From Peronospora farinosa (Eukaryota > Oomycota > Peronosporomycetes > Peronosporales > Peronosporaceae): a stretch of DNA of 64,000 bases. Numbering within the stretch: position 1 is the stretch's first letter; each line of letters begins with the position of its first letter. Shown here in pieces: positions 10,243-20,145 of this stretch. The position numbers were made by a program, and so were the translations under genes. The stretch is from contig CANTFK010000325.1 of assembly GCA_947646735.1 (NCBI GenBank), positions 1 to 64,000 of the forward strand. The letters are read 5' to 3'. The notes beneath the pieces were generated by a model that saw nothing but the letters and a program-made list of their open reading frames with translations, had not been told where the DNA came from and did no database searches.

Positions 10243-10640
10243 CTAAGCAGTTCCATTTGCTTGATGTCGATATGACATTGCTGCCCTTTGCTTCTGTCCA
10301 ATAATTCGGTTAAGCGCACGAAAAAAATCCGACATAAACCCGGGCTCTTGGTCATGACGTATTGCTTCACTATCACCAAAACGACGGAAAACACACTCTT
10401 CATAACTTTCAGCGATAGTTTGGGCTGTTCGCGACGAACTTGCTTTGACGATCACATAGCCAGAAAATAAATCCACCCAGATAAGTAACTCGGTATTTCC
10501 TTTGAACGATTTAGGCAGAGACGGGATATGATCCATAGCGATAATTTGAAAAGGATAGGTAGCCTGTAAATTTCCCGGTGATTTTCCATCAATCACGGGA
10601 CGTCCCTTTCCAGTTTCACAATTCGTGCACTACTTCACAT
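10243..10640 (-). pseudogene. Ty3/Gypsy integrase core fragment
   Basis: On the minus strand a zinc-site end (CTNCETGKGRP) precedes VIDGKSPGNLQATYPFQII. The integrase core follows: the first catalytic Asp in AMDHIPSLP, then LLIWVDLFSGYVIVKAS, and the second Asp in AIRHDQEPGFMSDFF. The frame breaks off at YRHQANGTA, just before the catalytic Glu, at the joint with the plus-strand polymerase fragment. It would insert element cDNA if intact. It shares strand and order with the coiled-coil gag-like gene at 10650-11964, so both may come from one element that has lost its protease and reverse transcriptase. Confidence 0.8.
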
Positions 10641-10649
10641 AGCGTTGAA

Positions 10650-11964
10650 CACTTCGATACAAACCCCTCCAGTGAAAATGTGCTCTAATTTGCTGGTAGA
10701 TCGCGCCGGAGTACCAGATTGCGTGGAGTACCAGATTGGTAAAATTATAGATCGTGGAGTACTAGATCGCGCTGAAGTACCAGATCGCGCCGAAGTATCA
10801 GATCGCGCTGAAGTACCAGATCGCGCAGAAGTACCAGATTGCGTTAAATTATCAAATCGCGGTGGATACTAGATCGCGCTGAAGTACCAGATCGCGCTGA
10901 AGTACTAGATCTTGACGGAGTACTAGATCTTGACGGAGTGCCAGATCGCGCCGGAGTGCCAGATCGCGTCAGAGTACCAGATCGCGCTGGAATACCAGAT
11001 CTCTCCGAGGTCGCAGATTGAGCAGAAGTATCGGAAGCGCTGCGGGGACGTTTACAGGGGACGTCCAGAGTCGGTGAAGATGACGCACGTTTGCGATTGG
11101 GTGACGAGGGATTGGAAAGCGCGAGAAGGCTAGTCGGAGAAGGAAATAAGCCCGTAGCCAATTCTGCCAGATGCGAACGAAGTAAGTCTCGATCCTGGAT
11201 GGCCAGATCGCGCTCCGCCTCTCGATCTGCAACTTCGGTACGAAGTCGACCCAAAGCTGCGTCGCTCCGAATACTCGTACTCAGGAGGCGATCATGATCA
11301 AGCTCGAGCGCGTTCAGCGTCTCTTGCAGTTGTTTCGCGGCTTGCTGGGCCTGAGAACGGTTTACTTGGACGCCTTGCTTTTCATGCGTCGAAAGTCAGC
11401 GGCCAAAGCACAGTCTGCCGTATTACGCTGTGCGAGGATGGAGTCCAGTTGCTGTTGGAGGGACGCGATCTGCTGCCGGAATTTTCCTTCCAGAGTTCGC
11501 TGAAGATTGGCCGCCTCACGGCGGAATTTATCCTGCAGGCGATGTTTCTCTGCATTGGCTCGAAACAAGGCATTCTTCAGATCGGCGATCTCCTGAGACT
11601 GATCCGTTAGCTGGTTCAGTTCTTCGTCGAGACCTGCGGCCATGTGGAGAGCCGCATCAAGTTGTTGACGCAACTCTTCATCTCGACGCAAGACGAATGT
11701 GCAAAGTCGAGGCACCAACTCGTGATACGAATTGAGTTCCGTCTCCAGATGATTTCCACGAAACTCCTGCTCCTGCAAGGCATTTTCCATGGAGTGATAG
11801 CTTTCCACGATGGTATCTTGGGCTTCCAGGCGGTCATACAATGAAGAAACCAACGAGATCGCGTTTTGACGATCCGTAACGGGAGGAAGGATTATCCGGG
11901 TAGACAGGAGCAAAATAAGCGATCCGGTAGAAAAATTTATCGTTGGATCGCGCGTGACGAGCAC
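10650..11964 (-). pseudogene. coiled-coil gag-like protein of a retroelement, second copy
   Basis: The minus-strand frame from 11964 to 11362 encodes a coiled coil (for example ELRQQLDAALHMAAGLDEEL and LEGKFRQQIASLQQQLDS). After a short frame break it resumes at 11254 as GRLRTEVADREAERDLAIQD, a Pro/Ser basic stretch with RKRASSS, and a tail of six-residue repeats of the SGTPAR/SSTPSR type. The tail is written as 18-bp tandem units (GAAGTACCAGATCGCGCT and variants, about 10690-10990). It is homologous to the pseudogene at 48-1684 and sits in the same relation to an LTR-like arm. No zinc knuckle is present. I infer a gag-like role from position. Confidence 0.5.
10690..10990. repeat. 18-bp coding minisatellite
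   Basis: About fifteen degenerate 18-bp units, consensus GAAGTACCAGATCGCGCT. On the minus strand they encode the repeated hexapeptide S-G/S-T-P/S-A/S-R. The unit length is a multiple of three, so copy-number change keeps the frame, unlike the 14-bp arrays in the arms. Confidence 0.8.
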
Positions 11965-12090
11965 ACCAGTTAGAGGTGGCGATCGTTTTCGGGTGTAGAT
12001 CTGGCCATAGGGGACGAAGGGACGAGAAGGGTGAAACGAGACAGTGCCCAGCTAGGCCAACACTGTATGTGGGCTAGCGGTGCAGGGGAC

Positions 12091-13370
12091 AGTTGTGGCG
12101 AAGTGAAGGAGTGAATTTCGCAAAGTGTGATCGCATATTTTCGATTAAGTCCGAAATGGCCAATATTAATGAGTCGCGATCTCGCGGCCAATATTGATGA
12201 GTCGCGATCTCGCAGAAAGGTTTCGAGATGACGTCAAATGGGATGGAAAACAGTAAATGGTGGAGTTTGCAGTTCTATGTGGGTTAAATATGGCCTAGAA
12301 GCTACGCTATCGCGATCTCCAGTATTTCCGATGGCGATCCGCGTGAACGCGATCGCTAAGAAGGAGGATGCGTACATCCAAGTATGTGGAAGACGGTCTG
12401 GTGTGGATTACGTTGCGTTGGAGGACTGGAATGAGGTGGACATGACACGTCATATAGATGGACCATCTCACATGACCTGAGAAACGGTGAAGAGAACAAG
12501 TCGTGATCCGGCGGATCATGATCCGATGCTAATTATTACAATCGCGATCCGATATTAATTATTAGTACCGCGATCCGATATTAATTATAAGTATCGCGAT
12601 CCGATACTAATTATTTAGTACCGCGATCCGATACTAATTATTTAGTAACACGATCCGATACTAATTATTAGTATCAGATCGCGGTACTAAAACGGTATTA
12701 GATCCGAGCGAGGTAGCGATCCAGATCGCGGCGATATTGGAGTGGACCACATTACAAGATCTGATTTCTCCAAAAGGGCGATACGTGGCAACAGATCCTG
12801 AGCTACAGATAGTCAAGATCATAGGTTTTGGCATTTGGTTGGTTAACATTAACAGAGTTTAATTTGCTTCTAAATACACATGTCGACTTCTCTTCCGGGC
12901 TGGATTCTTTGACCTCCCGACGTCTCAAGGAAGTCTACATACTACGCAAGTGATATCCCTGGATTGTTTGGCCAGGGATTACAAGAACTCTCAAAACAAA
13001 CAACCCCCCCCTGCGATTGGACGCAGCACAACAAAAAAAGGACAAGGTACAAGATCGCGAGACGGCTCAAGTGGTCAGAAGATTAAGTATATCAAGTGGA
13101 TCAAGTATCTACATTTTTGGACAAGGTGATCTCAAGAGAGATCAGGGCAACTCAAATAGAGCACCTCAAGAACAACTGCGATCGTGTGAGGAATTCCACG
13201 CGATCGCCCCCCACCTATTCCTAACACAATCAAGTTCAACATCGACTCAAGTCTACCGAGAAGAGAGCAACCCGCCCTACCGACGGGTACACAAGGTGAG
13301 GAAGGCTATACACACGGAATCGGGGTACCCCCTCCGTTAGTCGGTCGTCCGGGCGCCAGTGGAGAGTTGG
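12091..13370 (-). mobile_element. LTR-like arm, subfamily B, minus orientation
   Basis: This is the inverted counterpart of 6333-7609, about 1.28 kb. Read on the minus strand it begins near TGATGCGACTCC, contains CTCTCCACTGGCGCCCGGAC and the 27-bp palindromic minisatellite, and ends GCCACA at about 12091. The next bases, ACTGTCCCCTGCACCGC, resemble the bases after the subfamily A arm (TCCGTCCCCTGCACTG), so GTCCCCTGCAC is a conserved junction motif. The coiled-coil gag-like gene follows 130 bp later, as expected for a 5' LTR. Confidence 0.6.
12520..12690. repeat. 27-bp palindromic minisatellite, inverted copy
   Basis: About six copies of the unit CGATCCGATACTAATTATTTAGTACCG with variants, the reverse complement of the array at 7018-7190. 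This array is more degenerate, with units such as AATTATTACAATCG. Confidence 0.85.
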
Positions 13371-13395
13371 AGTCGCATCAGCAATTTTGCGAATC

Positions 13396-13925
13396 CCACT
13401 CCACCACATAAGCCTGATTAGGCGGTGCAAACACACAAGTTAATTGCTTTTTAAGCATTTCCCATGTGGGAAATGCAGCATTTACAGAGACATCGCTCGT
13501 TAGAGCCCACTCTCTAGCTCTTCCACCGAGCTTCGAAATGGCCAAGCCAACTCGTTGCTTCTCTGACACAAGCATGGCGGCATACATTGCTATTTCAACT
13601 TCTCGGATCCAGAGAAGAAGATTTTCTCCCTCCTTCCCCTCGAAGGTCTTTACATTTAAAATAAGTGGGCGAGCCTTTGGCTCTGCATCGGGCACAGGCA
13701 CTGGAATGTACTGTGTAGGCGCAGCTGACGCTGCCTGGTCATGGACCTGCCCGAGTAGCGTTTATTCATAACGCATAAAGGCCTCAAGGCGAGCATTTAG
13801 AACCTCAGGGCCTTGGGCCAAAAGGGCCTCGATTTGATCGGGCCCGACGAACGCCGATAGTTTATCTAAGGCGAGTCGTTGTGCCTCAGAGAGGTGATTT
13901 TGATTCTCCATCCTCACAGAGGGTC
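13396..13925 (-). pseudogene. Ty3/Gypsy gag N-terminal remnant
   Basis: On the minus strand ATGGAGAATC near 13912 opens MENQNHLSEAQRLALDKLSA and LEAFMRYE. An in-frame TAA near 13766 follows, then the same frame continues through [33 protein letters not shown] and [11 protein letters not shown]. These are the standard blocks of a retrotransposon gag capsid. The frame runs into the LTR-like arm edge (EWDSQNC then stop), so the gene is truncated there. It lies directly downstream of the LTR at 13972-14600 on the same strand. Confidence 0.75.
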
Positions 13926-13971
13926 AGTCTTTAAAGACTCAGGTGTAGGATTGACTACTAGTGTTACCAAG

Positions 13972-14600
13972 TGTAGCGGAGCTGCATAGCTATTTATCCA
14001 GAGGAAGACTTTCGGCTGGAAGCCTTTTAGTTCTAGAGAACTAAATAGAGTTAAGGCTAAAAGCCACTTAGTTCTAAGGAACTAATTAAACGACTTAAAG
14101 TCACCCTGAATTAAGGAAGTAGGAGAGACTTTTAGTCAGCAAGCAATGCGATTAAGGTTCAGAGAGCCAACGCACAGAGTGCAAGAACAAGCTAGAAGCT
14201 TAAGGTTCAGAGAACCAACGCACGAAGTGCACAAGAGAACAAGTCAGAACGACTTGCGATCTTAAACTCAAAAGGAGAACTGATTTTATTTATGCTTTAA
14301 GATTTTATGAATAGTCCTACTCTAAGTACACTACACTAGATTAATTACTATAATAGTAATTATTATATGCAGACTTTGCTATTGGACGACGTATCGTCTA
14401 AACATCTGTGTATGATGCACTTAATACAGCGTTAGTGATTTATCGAATCCCAATCGATAAGATACGGTATTACTGAATACCGTATCTTAACGCTCATACT
14501 TAATACCTCTCTAAAGAAATGTATAATAATGCATTATATGCAGGGAGTTTAACCGTAAACTCTCGGAAAGACGCTACAACCGTCGAGTAACCCCGTTACA
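13972..14600 (-). mobile_element. Ty3/Gypsy 5' LTR, minus orientation (TGTAACGGGG...CTACA)
   Basis: Read on the minus strand the block begins TGTAACGGGGTTACTCG at 14600, ends CCGCTACA at 13972, and is followed by CTTGGTAACACTAGTAG, the probable primer-binding site shared with the LTR at 3541-4130. The interior is AT-rich. It holds two short direct repeats around AAGGTTCAGAGARCCAACGC at 14152 and 14199. The gag remnant begins about 50 bp downstream. Confidence 0.6.
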
Positions 14601-16190
14601 CGCTGGGAGCTTGAACGGATTCAAGGCTTCATCGCTAACAGTGCAAGCAGACACGCGCCAGATATATCCACGGCGGTCCTGGCACAGCTAGCGACACCAA
14701 CCAGACGAGGTGGTCGCATATACCACCTTATGAATACGCGCCTGGCACATCCTGAGCAGCATTTGCATATCCAGCTTGTGGGTACGGCGCAACCGCGTGA
14801 CGTTCCAGCAAGCGGACGTGACCATCGCCGGCAGCGCGCAGGTATTTTGGGAGACCAGTATGAGGCAACTTCGCGCAGTCGCGAAGCGAGAGTACCGACG
14901 AACATACACGAACATTTAAGGAACCCGTTTGATGCTATGTCAACGTGCCATAGCCAGACAACCCCGAGAGCCGTCACGCAGGTGACAAGCCCCGTACAAC
15001 CACCGATCCCGAGCGAGAAACCGGCGTTGCTAACCAGGCTTAGGATCTACCAGACATCCTGCAATCACTAAAAGCTATATAGACTCGTCTACCTCTCTCT
15101 CTAGTGTTGAATAATAATATCCAACTGTCGTGTGACCCCGTTACGATAACGCATCGATCGTAATAATTTTTCAATCATCAATACAGCAATACTATCAAAT
15201 CATGTATCGTTCTCTACATCACATATAGGCTCGATCCTCACGATCTAAACTCCACCAAGCAACCGTATTCGTCTTGTTCATTAGGCGTAACAAACTTGGC
15301 GTATTATTGCAGATTCGTGCATTGGGCTGCTGTCGACAACCTTCATGCAGGATATACACTTGTCGTCGAGCATTTTGCATTTGAGAAACCCCGTAAATGA
15401 GAAGTAGTCGTCGTTCCGGTCTTAAACGTTGTTGGCTTCGCATCCACGGTCATGGCCGCCCCGTAAAAGCACCTTAATTCTCATCCTTGGTCCAGCGGTC
15501 TCATGCCCCAATTGTCGCAGTAAGAGCACTGGCAAACTCTTTCGGCACAGAATACCTTCGTCTTGACTTCAATCATCACCACCGGAGTCTTGTGGCTCTG
15601 CCGCTTGATGAGCTTATGCAGTTTTTACGACGACTTGTATCTTCGACTCGACGCTGCTTATTCCACGTTCACAATAAGCAAATCGCCATCTCCGCGTTCA
15701 TCGTCTTTTCAGTAATATTGCTGAGCTTGGCACTTTTCAAGCCGTCACATCTAGAAATCGTAGTAACAATTTTTGATTGTCTAGTGACCGACCCGTTCAA
15801 GCAATTTTGAGGAGATTAAGGCACACTTTACGCTTATTGCTCGTAAGGAAGAGATAATGTGTGCGCTGCTCGCGTTGAACATATATTTGGTGTTGCAGAT
15901 CTTGACTACATGTGCACGCAAAGAGAAAACGAGGTCCGTTCAAACATACTGGAAGTCGTGACCGAGCTCCAAATTAGTAGCTTGTGCCACAAGTTTTGCT
16001 GGGAAGGCCCCAAGAATGATTCAAACTACACATTTTTCATACTTGGGGCCATTCTCGTCGAATCTAACGCGAACATTCAACGAGAAATAGCATTCTTGAC
16101 TCGATGTTGGTGTTTGGCCTTACACGAGTTGCATCGCAAAAGAAATAGATCATGTTTAGCTTGTCTTGCCCTGTGGAGCACCTGCCAACT
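14601..16190. other. unassigned repeat-like stretch
   Basis: No intact gene is supported. An open plus-strand frame at 14620-15071 has no recognisable domain. It shares CGGCGTTGCTAAC and the downstream context AGGCT/GAGGCT with a stretch at 51424, so both may be pieces of one transposon family. CCCCGTTAC at 15134 resembles the LTR edge at 14591. From 15190 to 16190 the frames are short and contain no motif I know. The area ends just beyond the acyltransferase stop codon. Confidence 0.35.
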
Positions 16191-17490
16191 CTAGCTGATC
16201 AGTAATGTCTCGTCGTCATCATAACCAAACTCCTTCTTGTATTGTGAAAAGAGTCGCTCGATTTCCCCAACGTATTGCTGGTGCACGGCGCGAATCTCCT
16301 TCTCCGTAGGGTTGGCCATCAACTTGACGGGAATTGGTTTGCCGTACACTACGCCGAATCGCTTCCCCTTAGGCGGCTGCTTAGGCATCCACATGAACTT
16401 CCCCCAAAAGACGATCACCGGAATCTTGAGCGTCTTGCGGAAGAAATCTATGACGCCTTGGGGAGGATTCCACATGCTGCAAGAAACGTCACCAAATCAG
16501 CACGACGTAGCAAAAACACCACTCAGTCCTAAGCTACTTACTTGTACAACCACTTTTCACCAAAGACAAAGCTCGGCACAAGCTCCGCTCCGTGACGCAT
16601 GGCGAGCTTGACAAAGCCCAGACGATTCTTTAGCACGAGCTCGTTCACCTTTGAGTTGGGATCCGTCTTGAAGATTTCGGGCACGCCACCAGGATACACG
16701 ACAATACTGGTGCCGTCGTTCAAGACCTTGTCAGCTGTAGACCGCGAGGCGTCCACACCACCAAGCCAGAGACACAGTTCACGGCCTAAAGGGACGTAGA
16801 ACATGGTCGATGCCCCTAGTGCTGTATCAGTTTCAAGCAAATAGCAGCCATCAAGTTCGTGCAACAATTCATCGACTGTAGCAGTTTACAACACCGTACC
16901 TCGCGTCGAAATACCTGGGAAAATCTTTTCCCAATTGCCGCCATAGGTGGAGACACGTGACAAAACCATGATCCCATGCGGGTAATAGCCGAAGATGTAC
17001 TTCTTGTTGCTGTCCAGCTCTTGTTCTCGAATAATCTTTACTCTATAGTAATAAAAGGCAGACACAGTGAATCACTTGGCCAGAAGTCGAAAAAGAAAAG
17101 CAGCAATAGATTTTACCCAAGAAACTTAGCAGTGAGGCCCCAGATGCGTCCAGTACGAAACGTTGGCCAGACATTTCCCTTGGCTGTCTTCTGGGCACCA
17201 CTTAGAAACGACGGTAGATACAACGTCACAAGCACTATAGGTATGTAACTATAGCCGATTTGATACAAATAGTAGAAGAGCACGACAAATGGGACGGCCC
17301 AGACATTGTAATGAATGGTCACAAAGCTAAATAGGTCCGTTGCAAGATTCTGTGCCCATTGAGGCACACGCGAGTCGTCGGCAAAGAAGCCAGGAGTCTC
17401 GTAGATAAAAGGAGCGTCTTGGGTCTTTGTCACGGGTGCAGTGACAACCTCTTCATTGTGTTCTACAGTATTGAGCTCCTGTGCAGTCAT
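16191..17490 (-). CDS. DGAT2: DGAT2-family acyltransferase, four exons
   Basis: Diacylglycerol acyltransferases of the DGAT2 family make triacylglycerol in the endoplasmic reticulum from diacylglycerol and acyl-CoA. Predicted exons on the minus strand are 17490-17115, 17042-16900, 16821-16542 and 16476-16191, with GT-AG junctions that keep frame, giving about 360 residues, a usual length. The N-terminus has a hydrophobic double span (WAVPFVVLFYYLYQIGY and IPIVLVTLYLPSFL). The active-site block reads FGYYPHGIMVLSR, with Tyr before PHG in place of the common His. It is followed by LGASTMFYVPLGRELCLWL, YPGGVPEIF and NRLGFVKLAMRHGAELVPS. The C-terminal block has VVYGKPI. Assignment to the family is firm; the acyl acceptor is not proven. 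Confidence 0.93.
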
Positions 17491-17496
17491 TATTAC

Positions 17497-17514
17497 AGAC
17501 TGGAAATGAGCAAT
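17497..17514 (-). promoter_or_regulatory. Inr/FPR-like core promoter of the acyltransferase
   Basis: The minus strand reads GCTCATTTCCAGTCTGTAAT just upstream of the ATG at 17490. It resembles the oomycete initiator plus flanking region (TCATTYYNCANTTTNYY). Only the resemblance is seen; the transcription start is inferred. Confidence 0.4.
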
Positions 17515-18068
17515 TTGAGACTAAAAATGGGGTGAGTGTGGTGTACGAGGCAAATATGAGAATGAATGACGTAGATTAAATGTACTGATCAGTATCCGTC
17601 TGTTTTCTGTACTAAGCTGTACAGTCGACACATCGGAAATATGACGCATGTATGTCATTGAAACGAAAAGATTGCTACATGATTGTTTAGATGTGTCTTT
17701 TCTTTGTTTCATTGTCTAATTGATTTTTCATCGAAATTGTAGGAACTTTTATGTGTCTGGGGTATCCAACCGCGGAATCATTTCTATATTCTCAGAATTC
17801 ATATGATATTGATAGCGTTATAGTAAAAATTGCAAACATACGACTAGTTTTTTGATAGTTTTTTACAAATATTCCTATTTAGAGTCGAGACTTTGAGTGA
17901 ACTTTGCAGCATAGAATTAGACTAGAAGTAAGTATGTACAACTTTGATGAAAAACCAAAACCTATCCCTATCAATGTTGTGTATTGAACACATACGTCAT
18001 TTTAGCCAAGTCCCCATTTTCAACCAATAAGAAGCTGTCATTCACGAAAAAGGCCGCTTCAACTTGCC
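17515..18068. other. AT-rich intergenic region
   Basis: A gap of 550 bp between divergent genes. It contains no reading frame with recognisable sequence and no repeat array. The base composition is markedly AT-rich compared with the flanking genes. Confidence 0.5.
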
Positions 18069-18089
18069 ATCATTCTTACAGACATTTTG
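18069..18089 (+). promoter_or_regulatory. Inr-like core promoter
   Basis: ATCATTCTTACAGACATTTT lies 14-34 bp before the ATG at 18103. It fits TCATTYY...CA..TTT loosely. Its place supports 18103 as the translation start of the following gene. Confidence 0.35.
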
Positions 18090-18102
18090 ACTCAGTTCCA
18101 GT

Positions 18103-19026
18103 ATGGGCAACTTTCTCGTATCGTCCGTTTGTCGCGTCCACGGCCGTTCTGAAGCCATGTACGCCATCGTCAAGGCACAAGTGAGTGTACTACGTGGTCA
18201 AGAACTACGTGGCTCGCCTCTACAGCGACGATGCGCGGCGCAACAGGCGGCGTTGCTACACGCTCTCTCGTCTAAATTGACATTGAGCGCTGCTGTCATG
18301 AGCTGCTGGACTGTAGCCGCTACAGCTCGAGCAAGAGCTGCACTCATTACATTACTTGTGTTTATAGCCAAGAAGTTTGTTGCAAGTACGAAACCAGAGC
18401 TTGTCATGTCGCAGAAGGACGAGGACGACGTGTTTGACGAGTTTCAAGCGGTCTTTGAAACGTCGTCACGGCCACTAAAAACGATCCGAGAGCTTCAATA
18501 CAATGCCAAGATGATGGCGGAAGATGTTACGAAGAAGAGGCAAGAAAATGAGGCTAAAGAGAGCGAGAATGGCGAGACAAGAGACGATCTGGACGAAGAA
18601 TACGAGATGCTGCCGGAATTAAAAGAAGACTGGGCATTTTATGCTGATTCCGAGGAGAATCCGATCGAGGAGATTCAGGACAACAAGACGGAGGAAGGTG
18701 AACGACTGTTGCAGCTTGTCTCGAGCATCTCTGACACGTTGATGCACGTCGAAGAGTTTCTTGTTAGCGGCAAGCACAATAATTTTGAGGCTATTACGAA
18801 GGACGTGGATGAGCTTGCAGTAGAAGCCAGTGACACGGAGAAGAGAAGTATCGTGCGCGTACTATTGGCGTACTGTGCTTACAATGAGGATCTGAATTAC
18901 TCCAGTGACATGGTCGTGACAGCAGAGGAATGTCTGAGAGTATGGCAAGGAGACGAAGACCGGGCTTTCAAGTCACTTGCAGTGCTCTGTCACGACGTTC
19001 CGCGTCTGTGTGCCGCCCTTGAGTGA
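18103..19026 (+). CDS. hypothetical acidic protein with N-terminal hydrophobic segment
   Basis: This single-exon frame of 307 residues matches no family I can name. Residues 1-100 are basic and Ala-rich, with a hydrophobic stretch AALITLLVFIAKKFVAS near residues 80-96 that could be a membrane anchor or part of a mitochondrial presequence. The rest is acidic and probably helical, for example EEYEMLPELKEDWAF and ISDTLMHVEEFLVSG, ending LAVLCHDVPRLCAALE. A later Met at 18403 (MSQKDEDD) would give a shorter soluble protein, so the start is uncertain. It is convergent with the YJU2B gene, with 110 bp between stops. Confidence 0.65.
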   Translation: MGNFLVSSVCRVHGRSEAMYAIVKAQVSVLRGQELRGSPLQRRCAAQQAALLHALSSKLTLSAAVMSCWTVAATARARAALITLLVFIAKKFVASTKPELVMSQKDEDDVFDEFQAVFETSSRPLKTIRELQYNAKMMAEDVTKKRQENEAKESENGETRDDLDEEYEMLPELKEDWAFYADSEENPIEEIQDNKTEEGERLLQLVSSISDTLMHVEEFLVSGKHNNFEAITKDVDELAVEASDTEKRSIVRVLLAYCAYNEDLNYSSDMVVTAEECLRVWQGDEDRAFKSLAVLCHDVPRLCAALE

Positions 19027-19138
19027 GTCATGTAGACAATAATCGATTGTTGTTTGTATGGAGAAAACGTTGAATACAACTTGTCGCGTCAAGTTGAAAG
19101 GTGACTCTAACGTACGCGCAAATAGAATGGAAATGAGC

Positions 19139-20026
19139 TCATTTTCTCAATGGTGGTGGCCGCTTCTTGGCAGCTCGTTTGATCACTTTCAGGCGCTGCA
19201 ACTGAGACCCTGTAGGGTCACCAAAATGTTGAAACGAGTCCACACTCGCAGCTAGAGCAGGTGTTTGACAATGCAGTTTTCCTGACCGTCGATGACTTGA
19301 AGGGCGGCGCTTCTGGGAAATGCCCTTAAACACGACTGTTCTAGACGTCAACACATCGTCTGGATGCACATCAAGTAGTGGAATACCAATCCCCAGCCGC
19401 TTTGCCTCTTGTTGGTTGCTCTCAAGATGTTTCTTTTTGCTTCGAAATTGTGCTCGAAGCGCCGAGTTGCTAGCAAAGTCGTCCTTAAACTCGGCATCCT
19501 GGAGCTGCATGAGCGCCTCAAGCCCTCGCGAGCGCTTCTTGGCTGTTCTCTGGTCTTCCTTTTCATGTTCAAGCCTAAAGAATGGGTCGTTCTGGAGCTT
19601 CACAGCCAGTCCTGGTTCATTCAGACGCTCTGTCTGTAGCTCTTCGACGTTTTCTGCATCCGCTTTCTTCAGGAGGCCACTCACGAGCTCATAGCTGCGC
19701 TCTTTTGGATCTGTCCTGATCACTAGCTCACCACTGCAATTGGCGCAGCTAATACGAAATTCCCACACAGTAGAAGAGAAATACTGACCGACTTTCTTCT
19801 TCCGTGCATTAAACCGCACACCTCGTCCAATATGTTCCTCACAGTGTGTACACCAGACATGAAATGGCATTTCAAAGCGTACTATCAAGACACCATCACT
19901 TGCAAGATCTTTTGCACGTTTCCCCAATGGATGTGACTGGTGAAAGTGATTGAGTGACCCATGCTCGGGTCGCCAGTCGGTCGGATAATAATACCCATCA
20001 GCTTGAGTTGCTGCTAGTGATGACAT
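19139..20026 (-). CDS. YJU2B: YJU2B/CCDC130-like splicing factor (CWC16 family)
   Basis: CWC16-family proteins associate with the spliceosome; Yju2 acts around the first catalytic step, and CCDC130 is its paralogue. The 295-residue intronless frame opens with the family N-terminus: YYYPTDWRPEHGSLNHFH, then LIVRFEMPFHVWC. A four-cysteine zinc site is formed by CTHCEEHIG and CANCSGEL, flanked by GVRFNARKKKVGQYFSST and RTDPKERSYELVSG. The C-terminal half is a basic helical region (RLEHEKEDQRTAKKRSRG) and ends in basic, Arg/Lys-rich sequence. The YYPTDW start points to CCDC130/YJU2B and away from Yju2 itself. Confidence 0.92.
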   Translation of the reverse strand: MSSLAATQADGYYYPTDWRPEHGSLNHFHQSHPLGKRAKDLASDGVLIVRFEMPFHVWCTHCEEHIGRGVRFNARKKKVGQYFSSTVWEFRISCANCSGELVIRTDPKERSYELVSGLLKKADAENVEELQTERLNEPGLAVKLQNDPFFRLEHEKEDQRTAKKRSRGLEALMQLQDAEFKDDFASNSALRAQFRSKKKHLESNQQEAKRLGIGIPLLDVHPDDVLTSRTVVFKGISQKRRPSSHRRSGKLHCQTPALAASVDSFQHFGDPTGSQLQRLKVIKRAAKKRPPPLRK

Positions 20027-20127
20027 ATTTTAGTGAACGTTTTATGCTACTTTTTAATCGACTTATTAGGTGGAGTTGTGTACACCACACCCCTCTATAA
20101 TAAATAAAAAGTAAATAGTTAAGTAAT

Positions 20128-20145
20128 TCATTACTCAATACCCTC
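20128..20145 (+). promoter_or_regulatory. Inr-like core promoter
   Basis: AATTCATTACTCAATACCCTC lies directly before the ATG at 20146 and resembles TCATTYYNCAN. The leader would be very short. It supports 20146 as the start of the split gene that follows. Confidence 0.4.

Noticed and set aside
6333..13370. A DNA transposon with 1.28-kb terminal inverted repeats
   Set aside because: The interior is a mixture of opposite-strand Gypsy fragments with a truncation joint at 10241; no transposase was seen and no target-site duplication was found.
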